NCBI RefSeq assembly: GCF_041320605.1
Contig: NZ_CP166679.1
Span: 1,550,001 to 1,614,000, forward strand
Length of the DNA: 64,000 nt
Origin: Arenibacter antarcticus
GTDB taxonomy: Bacteria > Bacteroidota > Bacteroidia > Flavobacteriales > Flavobacteriaceae
Direction: 5' to 3'
Shown here: positions 1 to 14,533 of the stretch, piece by piece
How the letters are laid out: the number at the start of each line of letters is the position of its first letter
Position numbering within the stretch: the stretch's first letter is position 1
Program-made: the position numbers and the translations under genes
The notes under the pieces: model-generated
The model's input: only the letters and a program-made list of their open reading frames with translations
Told to the model about the DNA's origin: nothing
Databases searched by the model: none

Positions 1-3000
1 ACCCGCAATAGCAGTTACATAGGTATATTGATTTTTGGCGGCACCTGTACCTTCAAAATAATCCCCTCCATTTACACTAAAATAGTATGGCCCTGTACCC
101 GTAGAAGCATCTGCTATAATATCAAAAGCGGCTGTTTGTGTAGTATTATTAACATCACAAGCAAATTCTACCACATTGCTAATAGAAGCAATCAATTGAG
201 CTGGCTCAACTATAGTTATGTTATCCGTAGCCACGCAGTTCCTATTGGAAGTCACGCTTATTACGTAATTCCCTGGATTTAAACCTGAGAAGAATCCATT
301 ATTTTGGGTAATGGCCGCATCTACCCCATTATCTATGGTAAAGGCATAAGGCGGATTGTCATTTACTCCAGCACTTGGAGTAACCAAACTAACCATTATG
401 CTGCCATCGGCTGCTCCAAAACAACTAATATCAATTTTTTGGGTAGTTTGTAAAGTTACTGATGTCGGCTCTTCTAAAGTTATCTGTATTTCCTTAGTAC
501 AATTGGAAGGGTTTCCTAGGGTGTTATCCCTTACACGGACGATGTATGTCCCGAAAGCCACTCCAGTAAACTGGTTCCCAACTGATACTATTCCCGTTGG
601 GGTAATCCCATCCGCTTCAAACAGTTCAACCGTATTACTTCCTGATCCACCAGCAACAGCAAAGTCGATTACCCCGTCGTTAGTGTTACATGAGGGCTGG
701 GTAGTTACTGTAGCGTTAAATTCCAATTCAGGACTAATGGTAATCGATTCAATTTCTCCACATCCATTAGCATCCAACACCTCTATATCATAAGCACCTG
801 AAGTAAGGTTGTTAAAAGTATATGGGAAGGACGCTATATTTTGGAAAGCATTCCCAACAATTCTAACTCGGTATGGAGCTACACCTGTATTAGTAGCATC
901 TAGAGTAACATTTATGGAGAAATTGCCTTCCTCTACACACTCATTTACAATGGACAATGAGATATCTGGTCTAGTATCTTCAGTGATTGTAATATCTAAC
1001 ACTTTAGATATACATCCATTCGCATCTTGGGCATAAACATCCCAGTTGGTACCTGTACTATAATCCAAATGAAGTATTTCGTCCTCTAGAAATGCTCCAG
1101 GGATAGCTGAGCCATCTAATACTACAGCATAGGTATAAGGTCCGGTTCCTCCACTGGCCTGTACTATTACAATTGCATCTTCATTACAGTTATCTGGAGT
1201 ATTACTAACCTCAACTACAATTACTTCTTCTGGGGCATCAATCGTTACGGAGTTTGACACTTCGTTACACAAAGGAATTTGTGTTTCAGTTACTCTAACT
1301 TTATACATTCCGGCTGGTAATGTCTGTGGAATTACATAATTAAATGGATTTGAAGTCGCATTAGAGTTTCCAGTTGCACCTGGTACAGGATTCCCAAGAT
1401 CATCCATTACCTGATACTCAAAAGTACCTATATAGCCTGAAATATTTATTTGCAATTCTCCATCAGAACTATCGCTACAACTGGCATCTGCAATAATAGA
1501 TGCAGTTACTGAAATAAGTTTATATGGCGCTATATTATGCTCTACAATTACGGAACAGTTCGTATTATTATCCAGTACTTCATAGGCATAATTCCCGGGT
1601 GCGGTTAAAACAATATATGTTGGATCCGCAACCACAGTACCACTTGGCAATTCTGTAATGGTATAATCTCCTGAACCATCCGCTGGGACTATTTGGATAA
1701 TTTCCTCACCGTTATTACAGTCTATATTTTGATGTACAGTAATACTAGCAGTTACCTCTTGTTCTAAAGGAATAGCAACAGCTATTGCCGCAGTACAACC
1801 ATTATCATCCTTAACAATCACATTTACATCTGGGGCACCAAAGGCTACATTATAGGTGTTATTGGATTGGAAAGATCCTCCATTAAAGCTATACAAATAT
1901 GGTCCTGTTCCTGTTGGATTTGGATTGTCTACAGTTACCGTACTAAAATTATCATCACAACTATATGGGGATGCAGATGCACTGATCGCCAATTGTGTTG
2001 GTTCATTAACGGTAATAGTTTCGTAATGAGGACAACCTTTATCAGAGATAACAGTAACCGTATAGCTACCTTGGGCCAACCCAGTAAATACATTTGAGTT
2101 TTGGGGGGCATTTCCATCCAGACTGTATTGGTAAGGCGTGTCTACGTTTCCTGCATTCAATGTTACGGTAATAGTTCCATCGCTTCCTCCAAAACAGTTC
2201 ACGTCCGTAGTCGACAAACTAAATGTAGGATTAACTGGTGCATCTATAGTAATAGTCACACTATGCGCACAACCAGTAATATTATCTATGATATCAAAAT
2301 CATAGTTGCCACTGGTCAGCCCTGTAAATATTGGGTTATTGGTCTGTGTAGGACCAGCAGGGGAAGTTTGTGTATAATTGAAATCCCCAGATCCACCATC
2401 CGTAATTATGGTTACCTCCCCACTATTGACAGGATTACATTGCTCTTCAGCAGTTAGTGTTGCTATAGCAGAAAATGGAGGAGAAATAGTAATGGTTTTG
2501 GCTGCTTCCCCACATCCATAGGAATCCACTACTCTTACAGAATGATTTCCTGATGAAAGATTTGATATGATTACTGTTTCCCCTGAATTATTTAGGGTCA
2601 CTGGCACAAAAGTCCCTCCGTTCACACTCATATAATGAGGTGCGATACCGGCAGTAATTAGTTCTACTTCAATTTCAAAAGTCCCATCTGCGGACACACA
2701 AGAATCCACAACACTAATATCTATAGCAGTTTCAGGGTCCTTTTCTAGCGTTACCGTCAGAGGTGGAGCTATACAACCGTTTACGTCTTGTACGTAAATG
2801 TCATAGTCTACAGGATATGCAGCGGCTATAATTTGCAATGTACTAGATTCTGGAAAGGCTGTTGGGGCAGGGTCTCCTGCTAGCACATAGGCAAAGGAGT
2901 ATGATCCAGAACCTCCCGTTGCTTTAACTGTTACAAAAGAACCATCATTACAATTGGCTTTAGTCTTGCTCACGAAACTTAACTGTACCGGAGTGGGCTC

Positions 3001-6000
3001 CAATATTCTAAATTCGTAGACATTGGTACATGATGGGACTGAATTTTCTTCAAAATATAATACATAGTCCCCGGGAGGAATATTGTCTACCTTCACCGAA
3101 GGTGTTGGAGTAGGACCTCCAGCCGGCTGGGGTACATTACCAGAATAAGCAGCACCCAAGGACACATTAGTTAGGGCATTACGTATTTCATAATTAATTA
3201 CTGTTACACTTGAATCAAAGCCCTCTATTTGAAATTCCAAGGAACCATCCGCACCTCCAAAACAACTAGCATTGGTAACGGTTGGAGTAGCAACCACATC
3301 AATACTTGATAGATTTGGAACTTCTACCTCCAAATAACTGGAGCAACCAGTAGCATCGTCAACAGCTTGGAATACATATTTTTGACCTGCGTTTAGACCC
3401 GTATATGTTGCTAAAACAGTACTACCTGATGTCGTAATAGAATTTGGAGCTATAGCAGTACCTAAAATAGTAAATGTATAATTTCCTGATCCATTATTTG
3501 CAGACAATTCAACGGTACCTCCATCTACACAGTCTACAATAACTGGCGCTGAAGTTAGGGTTAGATAAGGGCTGGCTAACACTCTTACTGGGTTCTCATA
3601 ATATTCGCAACCATTCGCGTTTATTATCCTAACATAATAATCTCCAAAGTCCAATCCGTCAAACGTTATAGAAGTATCGGAAGTGGTTACAGGATTAGGT
3701 GTTGGACCTGAAACGGTAACTATATTATTGGATTGATCATATAAGGTATACGTATAATCGGGTATCCCTCCACTTGTTATATCAATGGTAATGCTTCCTG
3801 GTACATCTCCAGTTACTCCACAGGAAACGTTCTTTACAGTAACATCTGCATCAAATACAGGAGGGTCATTCAATATTACGTTATACGATTCCTCACAACC
3901 TTTACTATCCCTAATTATATAAGAGTATGTTATACCAGCTGATAGTCCCGAATAGGTTCTTTGAGCGGTAAATGGACCCCCATAGAAGCTATACACATAG
4001 GGTGAAAGTCCTGTTCCCCCAACCGGAACTATTTCAACAACGCCATCAGAACCTCCATTACAACTAGGATCTATTGTATTGTGGTTTGCCACAGGGGTGG
4101 TAGTTGGATTAATCGTAATAGGATTTGAAAGCACATCACATCCTTTATCGTCATACACCTTAAACATATAATTTCCAGCGGTATTGGAACTAAAGCTAAA
4201 ACTTGCACCTGCTATAGCGGCACCTGGATTAAATGTAGCTCCTCCGTCAGTACTTACCTCATAGCGGTTATATGGAAGATAACCTCCGTTTACCGTCACC
4301 TGAATAACAGCATCTGTAGGAATAGAACAAGTGAGATCTTTAGTAACCACAGCATTTGTGATTATTAATCTTTCCGGAACAATTATTGTTAAAGTTCCAG
4401 TAGAACAACCAAAAACATCTGTTGCTTCAAAATTATAGGTTCTAGGAGCTAAGTTTGAAAAAGTATTACTAGCCTGATAAGTACCACCATTTACTCTATA
4501 CCTATAAGGTCCTTGTCCTCCCGTACTGTTTAAGACAATCTCTGCTCCATTAGGATCAGAACAAACATCTGAACTAGGATCTAAGGCTAGAGTAGGAGTA
4601 CCTATAGCATTAATAGTAATTGGTTTATCCAGTATACATCCGTTGGCATCCATTACTCTAATGGTATAATTTCCTGCTGTAATATTTGTAAAAGTTTTAT
4701 TACTCTGGAAGGGTACTATAACCCCTGTAGCGGCTGCATCCATCAACTGATGTTGATAGGATCCCCACCCGCCGGTAGCGTTTACCAAAATAGTTGCATC
4801 GCTAGAACAAGTTACATCTGTATTAGTAAATGTGAAATCTAAGGCGGTAATTGGTTCAGCGATCAAAGCCGGAGCAGATGCGGTACAATTGGTTACATCA
4901 TCGGTTACAATAACCATATACGTATCTGCCCCTAAATTTGGAACAGAAATCGGAGTAATGATATTTATATTGTTACCTAATTGTTTAACATTACCAGCAC
5001 TATCCTCTACAACATAACTAAATGTAGATACAAAATCGCTCGTCTCAAAAGTAAATTCTCCATCGAGATCTCCTTTACAGGTTACGTTATTTACCAATTG
5101 GTACAATACCTTAACTTTGGGAATCGTATTTACAGTATAGCTTTCTTGTATTGTACAACCCTTGGCATCTGTAACTTCAAAAGTATAGGTACCTGCTGCC
5201 AATCCCGTAAAAGTAGCATTATTGCCATTGTCTGTTGCATGCAAAACAGGCGCTATAATCTTATAGTTAAACGGTCCATTTCCATCCGTTACAGTGACAG
5301 TGACATCACTTAATATAGCCGGACAGGTCATTGCCGATGGGGTAAATGAAAGATCTGTAGGTCTATTTAGTGGATCAATGGTTTGTGTACTTGTCACCGT
5401 ACAATTATTGCTATCCCTAGCTGTAATAGAATAGGTCCCAGCGGTTAAGTCAGAAAAAGTAGTTCCTGGACCAAAAGTAACCCCATCAATACTGTAGGTA
5501 TATGATCCTGTACCCCCTGAGGTACTCGTCACATCAATAGTTGCAGCTCCAGTAGTACAGGTATAATCTTGGGAAACAGCAGTGGATAATGCTAATACTG
5601 CCGGGTCAGTTAAATTCACTGTACCTGTTGTCTCACATCCTTTGGCATCGACAACCGAATAGTTATACGATCCGTCTGTTAACCCAGTATAAACCATTTG
5701 TGTGGAAGGGGCATTCCCATTAAATACTATTTGGTATGGTGCTGTTCCTCCGGTTATATTCAAGTTTACAGAACCGGTAGCCGCAGTAGCACAAAGTGGA
5801 TTGGTAACCACGGGCACAGCTGTTGGAGGGACGTTACTACTTACTATTATTGTATTCGATGTTAGGGTACAACCAGAAGTATCGGAAATTATAAATTCAT
5901 AGGCTCCCGCTGTACTTGTGCTATAAATAAATGGTGATACAGGCACCGCTGTGCTGGCCTGAAAAATTGTACCATCCAAAAACACTTCGTAGGTGTATGC

Positions 6001-9000
6001 CGGATTGCCGTTTGCTATAGAAATGATAATTTCAGCATCTGGACTAATACTACAATCCAAATCTTTATCAAGAGATGCGTTTACGATAAGTTTAGGATTA
6101 ATAGTAATGGTTTCCGTATCTGTACAGTTTTTATTGTCTATAACGCCTACGGTATAGGTCCCAGGAGTCAATCCGCTAAAAATATTGTTGGACTGGTAGG
6201 CGCCACCATTGATTCTAAATTGAAATGGTGCTTGTCCACCTGAGCTAACAGAAGCAGTTATGGTTAAACCTACAGTAGCATCATAACATAAGTTATTAGC
6301 GTTTAATGCAAGCGCTGGAGCTATGGCCGGATTTAATGTAAAGGTCGTGGAAACACGACATCCATTTACATCGGTAACATCAACACTATAAGGTGCAGAA
6401 GTATCCAATAGGTCCTTAAAAACTCCAGTAGTATTGGAAAATACAGCTCCACTTGGGTCTGTAATTTGATAAGTATATCCACCCCATCCTCCGGAAGTAG
6501 AGATATTCACCGTTCCAGGAACCGTACCGCTTACGGAACAGCTTGGATCCGTAACTACCACTGCATCAATCATCAATGAATCTGCAGGCTCGTTCACGGT
6601 AACCGTGACCGTATCGGTACAATTTGTAGTGTCGTCCGTAACAGTAATGGTATAATCACCAGCCACAAGGCCATTAAAATTCAATGGACTCGTAGTAATT
6701 CCGTTATTCGAAGTTATTGGCGTGGGCCCAGTTACGGTATAACTGTAGGTTCCGGAGAAACCGCTAACATTATATTGTATGACACCATCCGATCCTCCTT
6801 GGCAAGAAACATTCTCCACTAAAGATCCTGATACATTTATCTTTTGGACTGGGGTAATGGTAAAGTTCTCCTCATAGCTACAACCTTTAGAATCAGTTAC
6901 TTTAAAGGTATAGGTATCTGGAGCAAGATTATTAAACACTCCAGTGGTATTGGAAGCTGTTGCTCCCGCAGGATCAATGATCTCGTAAGTGATTGTGCCA
7001 CTTCCACCGGTAACCGAAAGATTCACCACTGACGTCTCTGCCGTACAATAAGGTGCCGTGGCATTAAATGTAATATCCGTTGGTGGGTCTAAGGCCGGGA
7101 TATTTACGGGTATGGTCGCAAATGTACATCCACTGGCATCTTTTACAGTAAGGGTATAATTCCCATTGGTAAGTCCGGTAAAAGTATCTCCTGCAACAAA
7201 TGTCACTCCGTCAATACTATAGGTGTATCCTGGTGTTCCCCCAGTAATATTTTGTACTTGGATGCTGCCCGTCTGTAAGCAAGTATACGGTTGCATTAAT
7301 ACAGCCTCAGCTGCAATAGGGTCTGGCGCAACTAAAGTAGCACTGCCATTATAAGTACAACCTTTACTGTCCTGTACTGTATAATTATAGGTTCCTGATG
7401 CAAGTCCGGAGTAGGTCGTCTCATTGCTAAAGCCTGCACCACTAAAGTTGACTTGATAAGGGGCGGTTCCAAAGTTGGGATCTATTAGAATCTCGACACT
7501 GCCATTGGCAGCACTATCACAAGTTGGATTTATAATATCATTAGTGGCAACGGGATTGGTAATGGGATCTATTACAACAGTGGTCTCCGCTGTACAGCCT
7601 TCACTATCCGTAATTAAAAAGGTATAACTGCCGTCTACGTCCGTGGTATAGGTAATGGTATTCCCTACTACAGCAGTACTTAACCCACCATTAACCTGAT
7701 AGCTATAGCTGGTATATCCGCCATTTATGGTAATATCAATCACGGCATCCACAGAAGTGCTACAATCCAATTCCTTGGTCAAAACACTGGAAACGGTCAA
7801 TTGATTCTCTATCACTACCGTATTGGTAGTTACATTACAGCCATGGGCATCCCATACCTCAACGGAATAGGAATTGGGCGAAAGGTTCTTAAATACATTG
7901 CCCTTTTGTGCCGGAGCACCATTTAGGCTATAGGTATAGGGTGCAATTCCTCCAGCTGCACTAGCAGTGAGGCTAACACCTGTTCCTGGAACATAACAAA
8001 GGTCCGTTGTAGCAGCCAAAGTAGCCGTAGGAATATCAGAGGCAACAATATCAAAGGTCTTGGTCTCTACACAGCCACCAGCATCGGTTACGCTGATGGT
8101 ATAGGTGCCAGTTTGGGTAAGACCAGAAAAAACATGGTCTGACTTTGGTCCTAAAATCGTAGTGTTTGGCTGTTCAATTTCATAAGAATATCCTCCCCAT
8201 CCGTCGGTAGCGGTGATCGTCACCGATCCATCCGTTGTACAAGTCAATGGACTCACCGCAAAAGTAAAGTCCATCATCGAATCGGGCTCACTCACAGTAA
8301 CCGTAGCCGTATCGGTACAGTAGGTAGTATCATCCGTAACAGTAAGGGTATAATCACCGGCCAATAAGCCAATAAAGTTCAATGGGCTAGTAGTAATCCC
8401 ATTTTGTGGAGCTATGGCTGTGGGCCCAGTTACGGTATAACTGTAGGTTCCAGAGATACCGCTAACAGTATATCGTATGGCACCATCGTCACTTCCTAGG
8501 CAGGATACGTTTTGAGTTGTTGTCCCAACTACATTTATTTTCGATACAGTATTTACCGTATAGTTTTCGTTATACGAACATCCATTGGTATCGGTAACCC
8601 TAAAAGTATAGGTGTTGGGAGCAAGATCGTTAAATACACCTGTGGAATTGGTGGCAATGGAAACAGCAGGAGCAAGAATTTCATAGGTAAGGGCACCACT
8701 TCCTCCTGTTACCGCTAAACTAAGGTTTGAAGTTTCGGACGGACAGTTTGCCGCTGTACTACTAAATGTAATATCCGTTGGTGGGTCTAAGGCCGGGATA
8801 TTTACGGGTATGGTCGCAAATGTACATCCACTGGCATCTTTTACAGTAAGGGTATAATTCCCATTGGTAAGTCCGGTAAAAGTATCTCCTGCAACAAATG
8901 TCACTCCGTCAATACTATAGGTGTATCCTGGTGTTCCCCCAGTAATATTTTGTACTTGGATGCTGCCCGTCTGTAAGCAAGTATACGGTTGCATTAATAC

Positions 9001-12000
9001 AGCCTCAGCTGCAATAGGGTCTGGCGCAACTAAAGTAGCACTGCCATTATAAGTACAACCTTTACTGTCCTGTACTGTATAATTATAGGTTCCTGATGCA
9101 AGTCCGGAGTAGGTCGTCTCATTGCTAAAGCCTGCACCACTAAAGTTGACTTGATAAGGGGCGGTTCCAAAGTTGGGATCTATTAGAATCTCGACACTGC
9201 CATTGGCAGCACTATCACAAGTTGGATTTATAATATCATTAGTGGCAACGGGATTGGTAATGGGATCTATTACAACAGTGGTCTCCGCTGTACAGCCTTC
9301 ACTATCCGTAATTAAAAAGGTATAACTGCCGTCTACGTCCGTGGTATAGGTAATGGTATTCCCTACTACAGCAGTACTTAACCCACCATTAACCTGATAG
9401 CTATAGCTGGTATATCCGCCATTTATGGTAATATCAATCACGGCATCCACAGAAGTGCTACAATCCAATTCCTTGGTCAAAACACTGGAAACGGTCAATT
9501 GATTCTCTATCACTACCGTATTGGTAGTTACATTACAGCCATGGGCATCCCATACCTCAACGGAATAGGAATTGGGCGAAAGGTTCTTAAATACATTGCC
9601 CTTTTGTGCCGGAGCACCATTTAGGCTATAGGTATAGGGTGCAATTCCTCCAGCTGCACTAGCAGTGAGGCTAACACCTGTTCCTGGAACATAACAAAGG
9701 TCCGTTGTAGCAGCCAAAGTAGCCGTAGGAATATCAGAGGCAACAATATCAAAGGTCTTGGTCTCTACACAGCCACCAGCATCGGTTACGCTGATGGTAT
9801 AGGTACCAGTTTGGGTAAGACCAGAAAAAACATGGTCTGACTTTGGTCCTAAAATCGTAGTGTTTGGCTGTTCAATTTCATAAGAATATCCTCCCCATCC
9901 GTCGGTAGCAGTGATGGTCACGGATCCATCCGTTGTACAAGTCAATGGACTCACCGCAAAAGTAAAGTCCATCGCCGAATCGGGCTCACTCACAGTAACC
10001 GTGGCCGTATCAGTACAGTGGGTAGTATCATCCGTAACAGTAAGGGTATAATCCCCGGCAACCAGACCAGTAAGGTTAATTGTGTTTGCAGACTGTCCCG
10101 TAATTGTAGAAGCGCCGTTAACGGAATAGCTATAAGTACTACTGAAATCGCTTATATCAAAGTCTATGGCACCGTCTGCACCTCCTAAACAAGTCACGTT
10201 GCTTATCAAAGTACCATTAGCCTGCATAGAAATTACAGGCGTTATAGCATAGGTTTCATCATAAGAACAACCTTTACTATCTGTCACCCTAAAAGTATAC
10301 GTATCTGGGGCCAAATTAGTAAAGGTGGCGGTTTTACCAGTGCTGGTTGTTGCGGCTATAGCCGTTGGAGCAATGATCACTATGGTCAAGGGATTAAACC
10401 CGTTTACAGCAGTTACGGTAACATTGGAGGTTTGTATGGGGCAGTTTGGTGCCGTAGACGAAAAAGTTAAATCTGTAGGCTCGTCTAATGGTGCCAAAAC
10501 TATAGTATTGGTATTAAAGGTACATAGGGTAGCATCCCTAATGGTAATTGTGTAATTCCCGTTCGTAAGGTCGGAAAATGTTTCCGATCCAGGTCCCGAC
10601 ACAAAATTCACCCCATCTATGCTATAGGAATACGGTGCAGTTCCGCCGTTAACATTTTGGACTTCAATAATACCATTTTGGAGACAGGTATAATCTTGCA
10701 CTAAAACAGCATCACCAGAAATTCCGTCTGCAGGTCCTCCAATGGTGAAGTTTTCTATAAAATCGCAACTAGCACCTCCTTTAGATTGCTCAAGAGTTAC
10801 TGTATAATTGCCCTGGGGCAAACTGGTAAAGGTACCAGAGTTGTTTATGATAGTACTACCATCAGGGTAGGTTATGGTATAGGTAACCTTATATCCGCCT
10901 GTTGGCATCATGTTGTAAGTAATTGACCCATCTTCCGCTCCAAAGCAGGTTTCATCGGATACCGAAGTAGTGTATTCCACTGCTGGGACCAATTTAATGT
11001 TAACAATATTGGAAAATACGTAACAGTTGTTCCGGTCTACCACCACAAAAGTATAATCACCTGGATCAAGAATGTCAAAAATCACACTGGTTTGAAATTT
11101 ACTCGGTGGTATTGAGGTTATATTTGGATAGGAGGTAACCGTATTTCCGCCTTCATCCACATAGGACCAAATTGCATAGGTATGAGGTGTTCTGCCACCA
11201 TTGGAATCCATTAATATATTGCCTTCCTTACACGTAATATGTTGGGATACCCGCGCAGTTAGGGTTAAGCCGGCCTCACTAAGTATTGTAACTTTTTCTT
11301 CCTTGTAACAACCATCATCGGTGCGAACGCGGATTATGTAATTGCCTGCATTTAAATTTTGAAAAGTAAAATTATTGTCCGGTTGGGCAGTCTCATTATC
11401 CAAGAGGGTACCGTTGCCTCCGTTACTACCATCATCCAATCGAATTTCATATTCATAATTTCCCTCAACATTTAATGCCTGTATACTTATGCTCCCCAGT
11501 GTGCTACATGTGGTTGGTGTTACGTTGGTAGTGACCTGAAAATCCCGATTTCTAATTCCGATATCTGGAGTCGTGAATTCACAGGAACCATCAATAGGTT
11601 CTCCTGTATTGGCATCCAATTGCATCATACCCACTCGGTAGGCACCATTAGTGTTTATGTCGAAACTTGGACCGTTATTAGCACTATAAGGCACCACTAT
11701 GGTGTTATTAGCTATATCATATAATTGATATCCATATCCTAAACCTAAGTTGGTAATAGTAATATTTCCTGGGGTAGTACATATAATATCATTGGAGCTG
11801 TATTGTATATCTAGGTTATTTTGAAATACATTAAAGTAGAAGCGACTAAAACATCCTCCTTGATAATTGACCACTAGACGGTATTTACCTTCTTGATTTG
11901 CTGTAAAACTCGGACCTACAGAAACTTGGTTCCAGGTACAGGTAGCATTCTTATTACCACAATCATCTCCTGAAGACGTACAACTGCCTTCTACCAATTT

Positions 12001-14115
12001 TTCCCAAACCATACTCTGGGCATCGGCTATGTTAACTTCAATTAATTGTGTATCATTTACCCCACAAAGAAAAATCTTAGGCAAGGGACTTCCGTCTACA
12101 GAACAACTAACAATTTCGCCCTGCACATCGTTGGTAGGATCGGCATCGTTATTACTATTGTTAAAGAAGTCCACAATAGGGTTGGTTTGGGTGGTCCCAA
12201 AACGTTCTACAATCAAAATTTCCTTAAAGCCCTTACAGGGATCGGCAACAATTTTATCTACGATATAGGTGCCTGGATTCCGAACAACAAAGGTACTGGG
12301 GTCATTATCCGAATCTCCATCAGTTATAAGCGTATCTGCGGCATCCAACTCCCCATTGCCATTTTCATCTTTATACCATTTATATTCATCAAAACCATTT
12401 CCGGCATTAAGTACTACTTGTTCACCACAAAGCTGAACTGTCCGTCTAAAATTACATTCATCTAAATTATCCAATAAAAAATTGGTAGCACCAGGAGTAG
12501 AAAATCCACATCCGTCAAATTCAAAAACAGAGGGGTCATCGGTTATTACATTACTGTTAAGTACTCCTTGATAAGTAGAGTAGGCCAAGTTTTGAATAAT
12601 ATCTGAACAGGCGTTTATAAAATCGAAACAGTTTTCCGCTACCTTAACCCGCATACGAATAGTGTTTGGTGAGCGTCCTTTTATTACCATTGAATTTGGA
12701 ATGCTAAACACTACGGTCCTAGTAGGTTCGTCATACGTATAGGTAACCCCAACTGGTAAAATTAAGTTGGTTTCGTCCAGGGTCACATTTATAGGCAGTA
12801 CGTCCTTAATTGTATAATTCGCTGCATTATCGTTCCCAACATTTTGAAACTCCAATACATAATCCAAGGTTTGACCAAGATATACCCCTTGCCCGGTTAT
12901 ATCATTTCCGGCAATATCTTCAACTGTTTTCTTTAAATTAATAATAGGTTCAATAATTTCTACATCAAATGAGGTAAAGAAAATATCATACTTGTCTTGG
13001 GAAGAACTTGCCCGTAATACAGCTCCAGTTTCATTGTTGGGAATGACTCCGTTAAGGGGGTTATTGATATTGATTAAATCTACATCCCAACCCAGTGTAT
13101 TAATAGAGTTTGGATTTCTGTCAGTAACAATTGCGTCTGCTATGGTTATGTTACTATTAAAAAAATTATTAGCTGGGTTTACTGTATTTCCCAAAGGCGT
13201 AAAGACCGCGTTGCTGTTTGCTTTAATGGAAAGTCCGTCTCCCGAAATTCTATTATCACCCTCAAGAGCTGCTACACCAAGTTGGGCAATAACGGGAAAG
13301 CCAATTGGTAGGGTAGTAAAGCCGTTAAAAGGAATATCTACGGTCTGTCCAGATTTTATTCCGGCATACCCATCAAAAGTGGTAATGAATTTTCCAGGTA
13401 AATTTGGATTTTCAAAAACCACTACCATTTTCCAACCTCCAGAAACACCTCCAGAGATATCGTCTCCAGAGCTTGCCCTAATATTGGCCGCAAAATACTC
13501 TCCATTGGGATCAGCCATCCCGGCTACAATGGAGGTAACGTCCTTATAGCAGGCATAAGGACTATAATATCCAAAATCGGCATCCCCTTCCCCATCAAAC
13601 AATATTTCATCTGCCGTTAAATCTTGATAGGTCCCACCTGGAATCTTAAATTTAACTTGGTCAAAACCACTTCTGTCGTTTTCCTTAAAAACCGCAGACC
13701 AGTAAAGACCTGCATACCGTACTTTGGCACAACTAATTTCGGGTACCGTAAGAATTGCGCTACTACTGCTAAAGGTAGATGCATCCCCATCAATATCGAT
13801 GTAATGCATATCCAGATTGTCATTATTCTCTGAGGAGCTCCCTGTCTCGTTATAGGGCTCATTGGGAGAAACAGGAGAAGAAACCCAAACATTCTCCCAT
13901 TTATCACATTTCTCTTTTTTCCATTTAACACATTGTCTTTCCCAATATCCATCTGTTTTTCTATTGACAATATTATTGGCGATAAAGGTGATATCTCCTC
14001 TAATCTCATCTGCATACCGAACCTCAAAGTCGTTTTTTACCTGTGAAAACGCACTAAAGGCGCCCAATAATAAAAAACAAGTTAAGAACAGAGACTTGAA
14101 GGATATTGGCTTCAT
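1..14115 (-). CDS. Giant SprB-like T9SS surface adhesin (3' end outside window)
   Basis: The minus-strand frame is open from ATG at 14115 to the window edge: 4,705 codons with no stop in the lines I checked. Residues 1-24 are a signal peptide ([20 protein letters not shown], then SAFSQ). Residues to about 385 form a non-repetitive head. About 385-540 looks like a DUF11-type domain (starting [20 protein letters not shown]). Cys-containing Ig-like segments follow, and from about residue 850 a tandem array of roughly 45 SprB-type repeats of about 80 residues (PF13573-like: Y.Y.I..G, then L..GNY.I.V.D..GC). Family knowledge: such proteins are exported by T9SS and act as mobile or fixed cell-surface adhesins, in some species for gliding. 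The C-terminal sorting domain would lie outside the window. The upstream neighbours, a PorP/SprF protein and a type B sorted protein, agree with this. The gene is 418 bp downstream of porP, so co-transcription is uncertain. Confidence 0.9.
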   Translation of the reverse strand, partial: MKPISFKSLFLTCFLLLGAFSAFSQVKNDFEVRYADEIRGDITFIANNIVNRKTDGYWERQCVKWKKEKCDKWENVWVSSPVSPNEPYNETGSSSENNDNLDMHYIDIDGDASTFSSSSAILTVPEISCAKVRYAGLYWSAVFKENDRSGFDQVKFKIPGGTYQDLTADEILFDGEGDADFGYYSPYACYKDVTSIVAGMADPNGEYFAANIRASSGDDISGGVSGGWKMVVVFENPNLPGKFITTFDGYAGIKSGQTVDIPFNGFTTLPIGFPVIAQLGVAALEGDNRISGDGLSIKANSNAVFTPLGNTVNPANNFFNSNITIADAIVTDRNPNSINTLGWDVDLININNPLNGVIPNNETGAVLRASSSQDKYDIFFTSFDVEIIEPIINLKKTVEDIAGNDITGQGVYLGQTLDYVLEFQNVGNDNAANYTIKDVLPINVTLDETNLILPVGVTYTYDEPTRTVVFSIPNSMVIKGRSPNTIRMRVKVAENCFDFINACSDIIQNLAYSTYQGVLNSNVITDDPSVFEFDGCGFSTPGATNFLLDNLDECNFRRTVQLCGEQVVLNAGNGFDEYKWYKDENGNGELDAADTLITDGDSDNDPSTFVVRNPGTYIVDKIVADPCKGFKEILIVERFGTTQTNPIVDFFNNSNNDADPTNDVQGEIVSCSVDGSPLPKIFLCGVNDTQLIEVNIADAQSMVWEKLVEGSCTSSGDDCGNKNATCTWNQVSVGPSFTANQEGKYRLVVNYQGGCFSRFYFNVFQNNLDIQYSSNDIICTTPGNITITNLGLGYGYQLYDIANNTIVVPYSANNGPSFDINTNGAYRVGMMQLDANTGEPIDGSCEFTTPDIGIRNRDFQVTTNVTPTTCSTLGSISIQALNVEGNYEYEIRLDDGSNGGNGTLLDNETAQPDNNFTFQNLNAGNYIIRVRTDDGCYKEEKVTILSEAGLTLTARVSQHITCKEGNILMDSNGGRTPHTYAIWSYVDEGGNTVTSYPNITSIPPSKFQTSVIFDILDPGDYTFVVVDRNNCYVFSNIVNIKLVPAVEYTTSVSDETCFGAEDGSITYNMMPTGGYKVTYTITYPDGSTIINNSGTFTSLPQGNYTVTLEQSKGGASCDFIENFTIGGPADGISGDAVLVQDYTCLQNGIIEVQNVNGGTAPYSYSIDGVNFVSGPGSETFSDLTNGNYTITIRDATLCTFNTNTIVLAPLDEPTDLTFSSTAPNCPIQTSNVTVTAVNGFNPLTIVIIAPTAIAATTSTGKTATFTNLAPDTYTFRVTDSKGCSYDETYAITPVISMQANGTLISNVTCLGGADGAIDFDISDFSSTYSYSVNGASTITGQSANTINLTGLVAGDYTLTVTDDTTHCTDTATVTVSEPDSAMDFTFAVSPLTCTTDGSVTITATDGWGGYSYEIEQPNTTILGPKSDHVFSGLTQTGTYTISVTDAGGCVETKTFDIVASDIPTATLAATTDLCYVPGTGVSLTASAAGGIAPYTYSLNGAPAQKGNVFKNLSPNSYSVEVWDAHGCNVTTNTVVIENQLTVSSVLTKELDCSTSVDAVIDITINGGYTSYSYQVNGGLSTAVVGNTITYTTDVDGSYTFLITDSEGCTAETTVVIDPITNPVATNDIINPTCDSAANGSVEILIDPNFGTAPYQVNFSGAGFSNETTYSGLASGTYNYTVQDSKGCTYNGSATLVAPDPIAAEAVLMQPYTCLQTGSIQVQNITGGTPGYTYSIDGVTFVAGDTFTGLTNGNYTLTVKDASGCTFATIPVNIPALDPPTDITFSSTAANCPSETSNLSLAVTGGSGALTYEILAPAVSIATNSTGVFNDLAPNTYTFRVTDTNGCSYNENYTVNTVSKINVVGTTTQNVSCLGSDDGAIRYTVSGISGTYSYTVTGPTAIAPQNGITTSPLNFIGLLAGDYTLTVTDDTTYCTDTATVTVSEPDSMMDFTFAVSPLTCTTDGSVTITATDGWGGYSYEIEQPNTTILGPKSDHVFSGLTQTGTYTISVTDAGGCVETKTFDIVASDIPTATLAATTDLCYVPGTGVSLTASAAGGIAPYTYSLNGAPAQKGNVFKNLSPNSYSVEVWDAHGCNVTTNTVVIENQLTVSSVLTKELDCSTSVDAVIDITINGGYTSYSYQVNGGLSTAVVGNTITYTTDVDGSYTFLITDSEGCTAETTVVIDPITNPVATNDIINPTCDSAANGSVEILIDPNFGTAPYQVNFSGAGFSNETTYSGLASGTYNYTVQDSKGCTYNGSATLVAPDPIAAEAVLMQPYTCLQTGSIQVQNITGGTPGYTYSIDGVTFVAGDTFTGLTNGNYTLTVKDASGCTFATIPVNIPALDPPTDITFNATAPYCTAETSVVNLSVTGGSGTITYEIIDPAGATASNTTGVFNNLAPDTYTFKVTDSKGCSYEENFTITPVQKINVSGSLVENVSCQGGSDGVIQYNVSGFSGTYSYTVTGPTPITSNNGITTSPLNFNGLVAGDYTITVTDDTTNCTDTVTVTVNEPADSLMIDAVVVTDPSCSVSGTVPGTVNISTSGGWGGYTYQITDPSGAVFSNTTGVFKDLLDTSAPYSVDVTDVNGCRVSTTFTLNPAIAPALALNANNLCYDATVGLTITASVSSGGQAPFQFRINGGAYQSNNIFSGLTPGTYTVGVIDNKNCTDTETITINPKLIVNASLDKDLDCSISPDAEIIISIANGNPAYTYEVFLDGTIFQASTAVPVSPFIYSTSTAGAYEFIISDTSGCTLTSNTIIVSSNVPPTAVPVVTNPLCATAATGSVNLNITGGTAPYQIVFNGNAPSTQMVYTGLTDGSYNYSVVDAKGCETTGTVNLTDPAVLALSTAVSQDYTCTTGAATIDVTSTSGGTGSYTYSIDGVTFGPGTTFSDLTAGTYSITARDSNNCTVTSTQTIDPLNRPTDLSFTPSAMTCPAILSDVTVTVTDGNGPFNYKIIAPVLHATDNGNNATFTGLAAGTYTFEVTDAKGCTIQESYTVNTIPKVKVLYQLVNNVTCKGDLDGEFTFETSDFVSTFSYVVEDSAGNVKQLGNNINIITPISVPNLGADTYMVIVTDDVTNCTASAPALIAEPITALDFTFTNTDVTCSSDATILVNATGGWGSYQHQLMDAAATGVIVPFQSNKTFTNITAGNYTIRVMDANGCILDKPITINAIGTPTLALDPSSDVCSDPNGAEIVLNSTGGQGPYRYRVNGGTYQASNTFSNLAPRTYNFEATDVFGCSTGTLTIIVPERLIITNAVVTKDLTCSIPTDAVIQVTVNGGYLPYNRYEVSTDGGATFNPGAAIAGASFSFSSNTAGNYMFKVYDDKGCDVLSNPITINPTTTPVANHNTIDPSCNGGSDGVVEIVPVGGTGLSPYVYSFYGGPFTAQRTYSGLSAGITYSYIIRDSKGCEESYNVILNDPPVFDADVTVKNVSCGVTGDVPGSITIDITSGGIPDYTYTLYDQSNNIVTVSGPTPNPVTTSDTSITFDGLDFGDYYVRIINANGCEYYENPVRVLASPYLTLTSAPVIVDCVDGGTVELSANNGSGNYTFTILGTAIAPNSITTSGSTVLATYTGLNAGQKYVFQAVDDATGCSSYLEVEVPNLSSIDVVATPTVTNASCFGGADGSLEFQIEGFDSSVTVINYEIRNALTNVSLGAAYSGNVPQPAGGPTPTPSVKVDNIPPGDYVLYFEENSVPSCTNVYEFRILEPTPVQLSFVSKTKANCNDGSFVTVKATGGSGSYSFAYVLAGDPAPTAFPESSTLQIIAAAYPVDYDIYVQDVNGCIAPPLTVTLEKDPETAIDISVVDSCVSADGTFEIEVELITAGIAPHYMSVNGGTFVPVTLNNSGETVIISNLSSGNHSVRVVDSYGCGEAAKTITISPPFSAIATLTAEEQCNPVNSGEVTIITDGGSGDFNYTQTSPAGPTQTNNPIFTGLTSGNYDFDIIDNITGCAHSVTITIDAPVNPTFSLSTTDVNCFGGSDGTITVTLNAGNVDTPYQYSLDGNAPQNSNVFTGLAQGSYTVTVISDKGCPHYETITVNEPTQLAISASASPYSCDDNFSTVTVDNPNPTGTGPYLYSFNGGSFQSNNTYNVAFGAPDVNVIVKDDNGCTAAIAVAIPLEQEVTASITVHQNIDCNNGEEIIQIVPADGSGDYTITELPSGTVVADPTYIVLTAPGNYAYEVLDNNTNCSVIVEHNIAPYKLISVTASIIADASCSDSSDGELQINISGYIGTFEYQVMDDLGNPVPGATGNSNATSNPFNYVIPQTLPAGMYKVRVTETQIPLCNEVSNSVTIDAPEEVIVVEVSNTPDNCNEDAIVIVQASGGTGPYTYAVVLDGSAIPGAFLEDEILHLDYSTGTNWDVYAQDANGCISKVLDITITEDTRPDISLSIVNECVEEGNFSINVTLDATNTGVAPYRVRIVGNAFQNIASFPYTFNNLTSGAYDIEVLDANGCGEIESITISPELEFNATVTTQPSCNTNDGVIDFAVAGGSGSNTVELFEADGITPTGIVSVGNQFTGVAFGTYIVRVRDNTLGNPSNCTKEIQITLEEPTSVTLQTTQKIDISCFGAADGSIMVSLVTPSAGVNDNPPYAFTIDNGVDAAITQNNGFFSGLNPGNYVISVTSNRNCVATDNITIVEPAQLIASISNVVEFACDVNNTTQTAAFDIIADASTGTGPYYFSVNGGDYFEGTGAAKNQYTYVTAIAG
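7065..8211 (-). repeat. Copy A of a 1.15-kb intragenic duplication (period 1,698 bp)
   Basis: This stretch of the giant adhesin matches 8763-9909 base for base by eye, apart from one difference (8107 G against 9805 A on the plus strand). That difference is synonymous (GGC/GGT, Gly). The offset is 1,698 bp, or 566 codons, so the frame is kept. The flanks (8212 onward against 9910 onward) are still similar but clearly diverged. Confidence 0.93.
8763..9909 (-). repeat. Copy B of the 1.15-kb intragenic duplication
   Basis: Second copy, 1,698 bp from copy A. The higher-order unit spans about seven SprB-type repeats of about 242 bp. Weaker copies of the same order can be followed to the left (about 5.36-7.06 kb) and at the start of the next unit on the right (about 10.47 kb), so 1.7 kb is a period of this part of the array. 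Confidence 0.93.
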
Positions 14116-14533
14116 TTTAAAATCTAGTTTGGTTGTATATGGTAGATCCACTTTGGTTGGCTTATTAGTTCGGGAAATACTAGTGTTTATTGTTTGCAAG
14201 GATGGAAAAACAGATCATTCTTGTACATCACTAATACTCAATAACAAATATTAATCTTAAAAGGGAGCTGATAAAGTTATTGTTGTAGAGGCGTTTAAAA
14301 CTGTTGTGAAAAGCAAATAACGCATGGTGTACTTTTTTCCAAATAGGCCTTATAAAATGAGTGTCCGACAAAATCCATAATTGACCGATAATGAACACCA
14401 CTCGTAAAAGTTTGAAAATGGTCTGGTTAATTAATTTGACTGAGATATTATTACATAATTATAAAAGCCACTCACAAAATATACCTTTCAGTATTGAAGC
14501 TAGAAATAAATGTAACATCTTTTAATGAGTATG
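14116..14533. other. 418-bp gap between porP/sprF and the giant adhesin
   Basis: I see no coding frame, hairpin with T-tract or RNA gene here. The minus strand carries a TAATATTTG at about 14244-14252, one base off the TAnnTTTG -7 consensus, too weak to call a promoter. The length of the gap allows a separate promoter for the giant gene. Confidence 0.5.

Noticed and set aside
3600-11300. Regular spacing of about 242 bp that might suggest a CRISPR or satellite array
   Set aside because: The period keeps the reading frame and encodes a known repeat type; there are no short identical repeats with unique spacers.
1-14115. Many plus-strand and other-frame open frames of 60-180 codons across this stretch
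   Set aside because: They are shadows of the giant minus-strand gene. They lack signals, have Ser/Thr/Cys-rich nonsense composition, and the opposing frame has clear SprB-type repeats.
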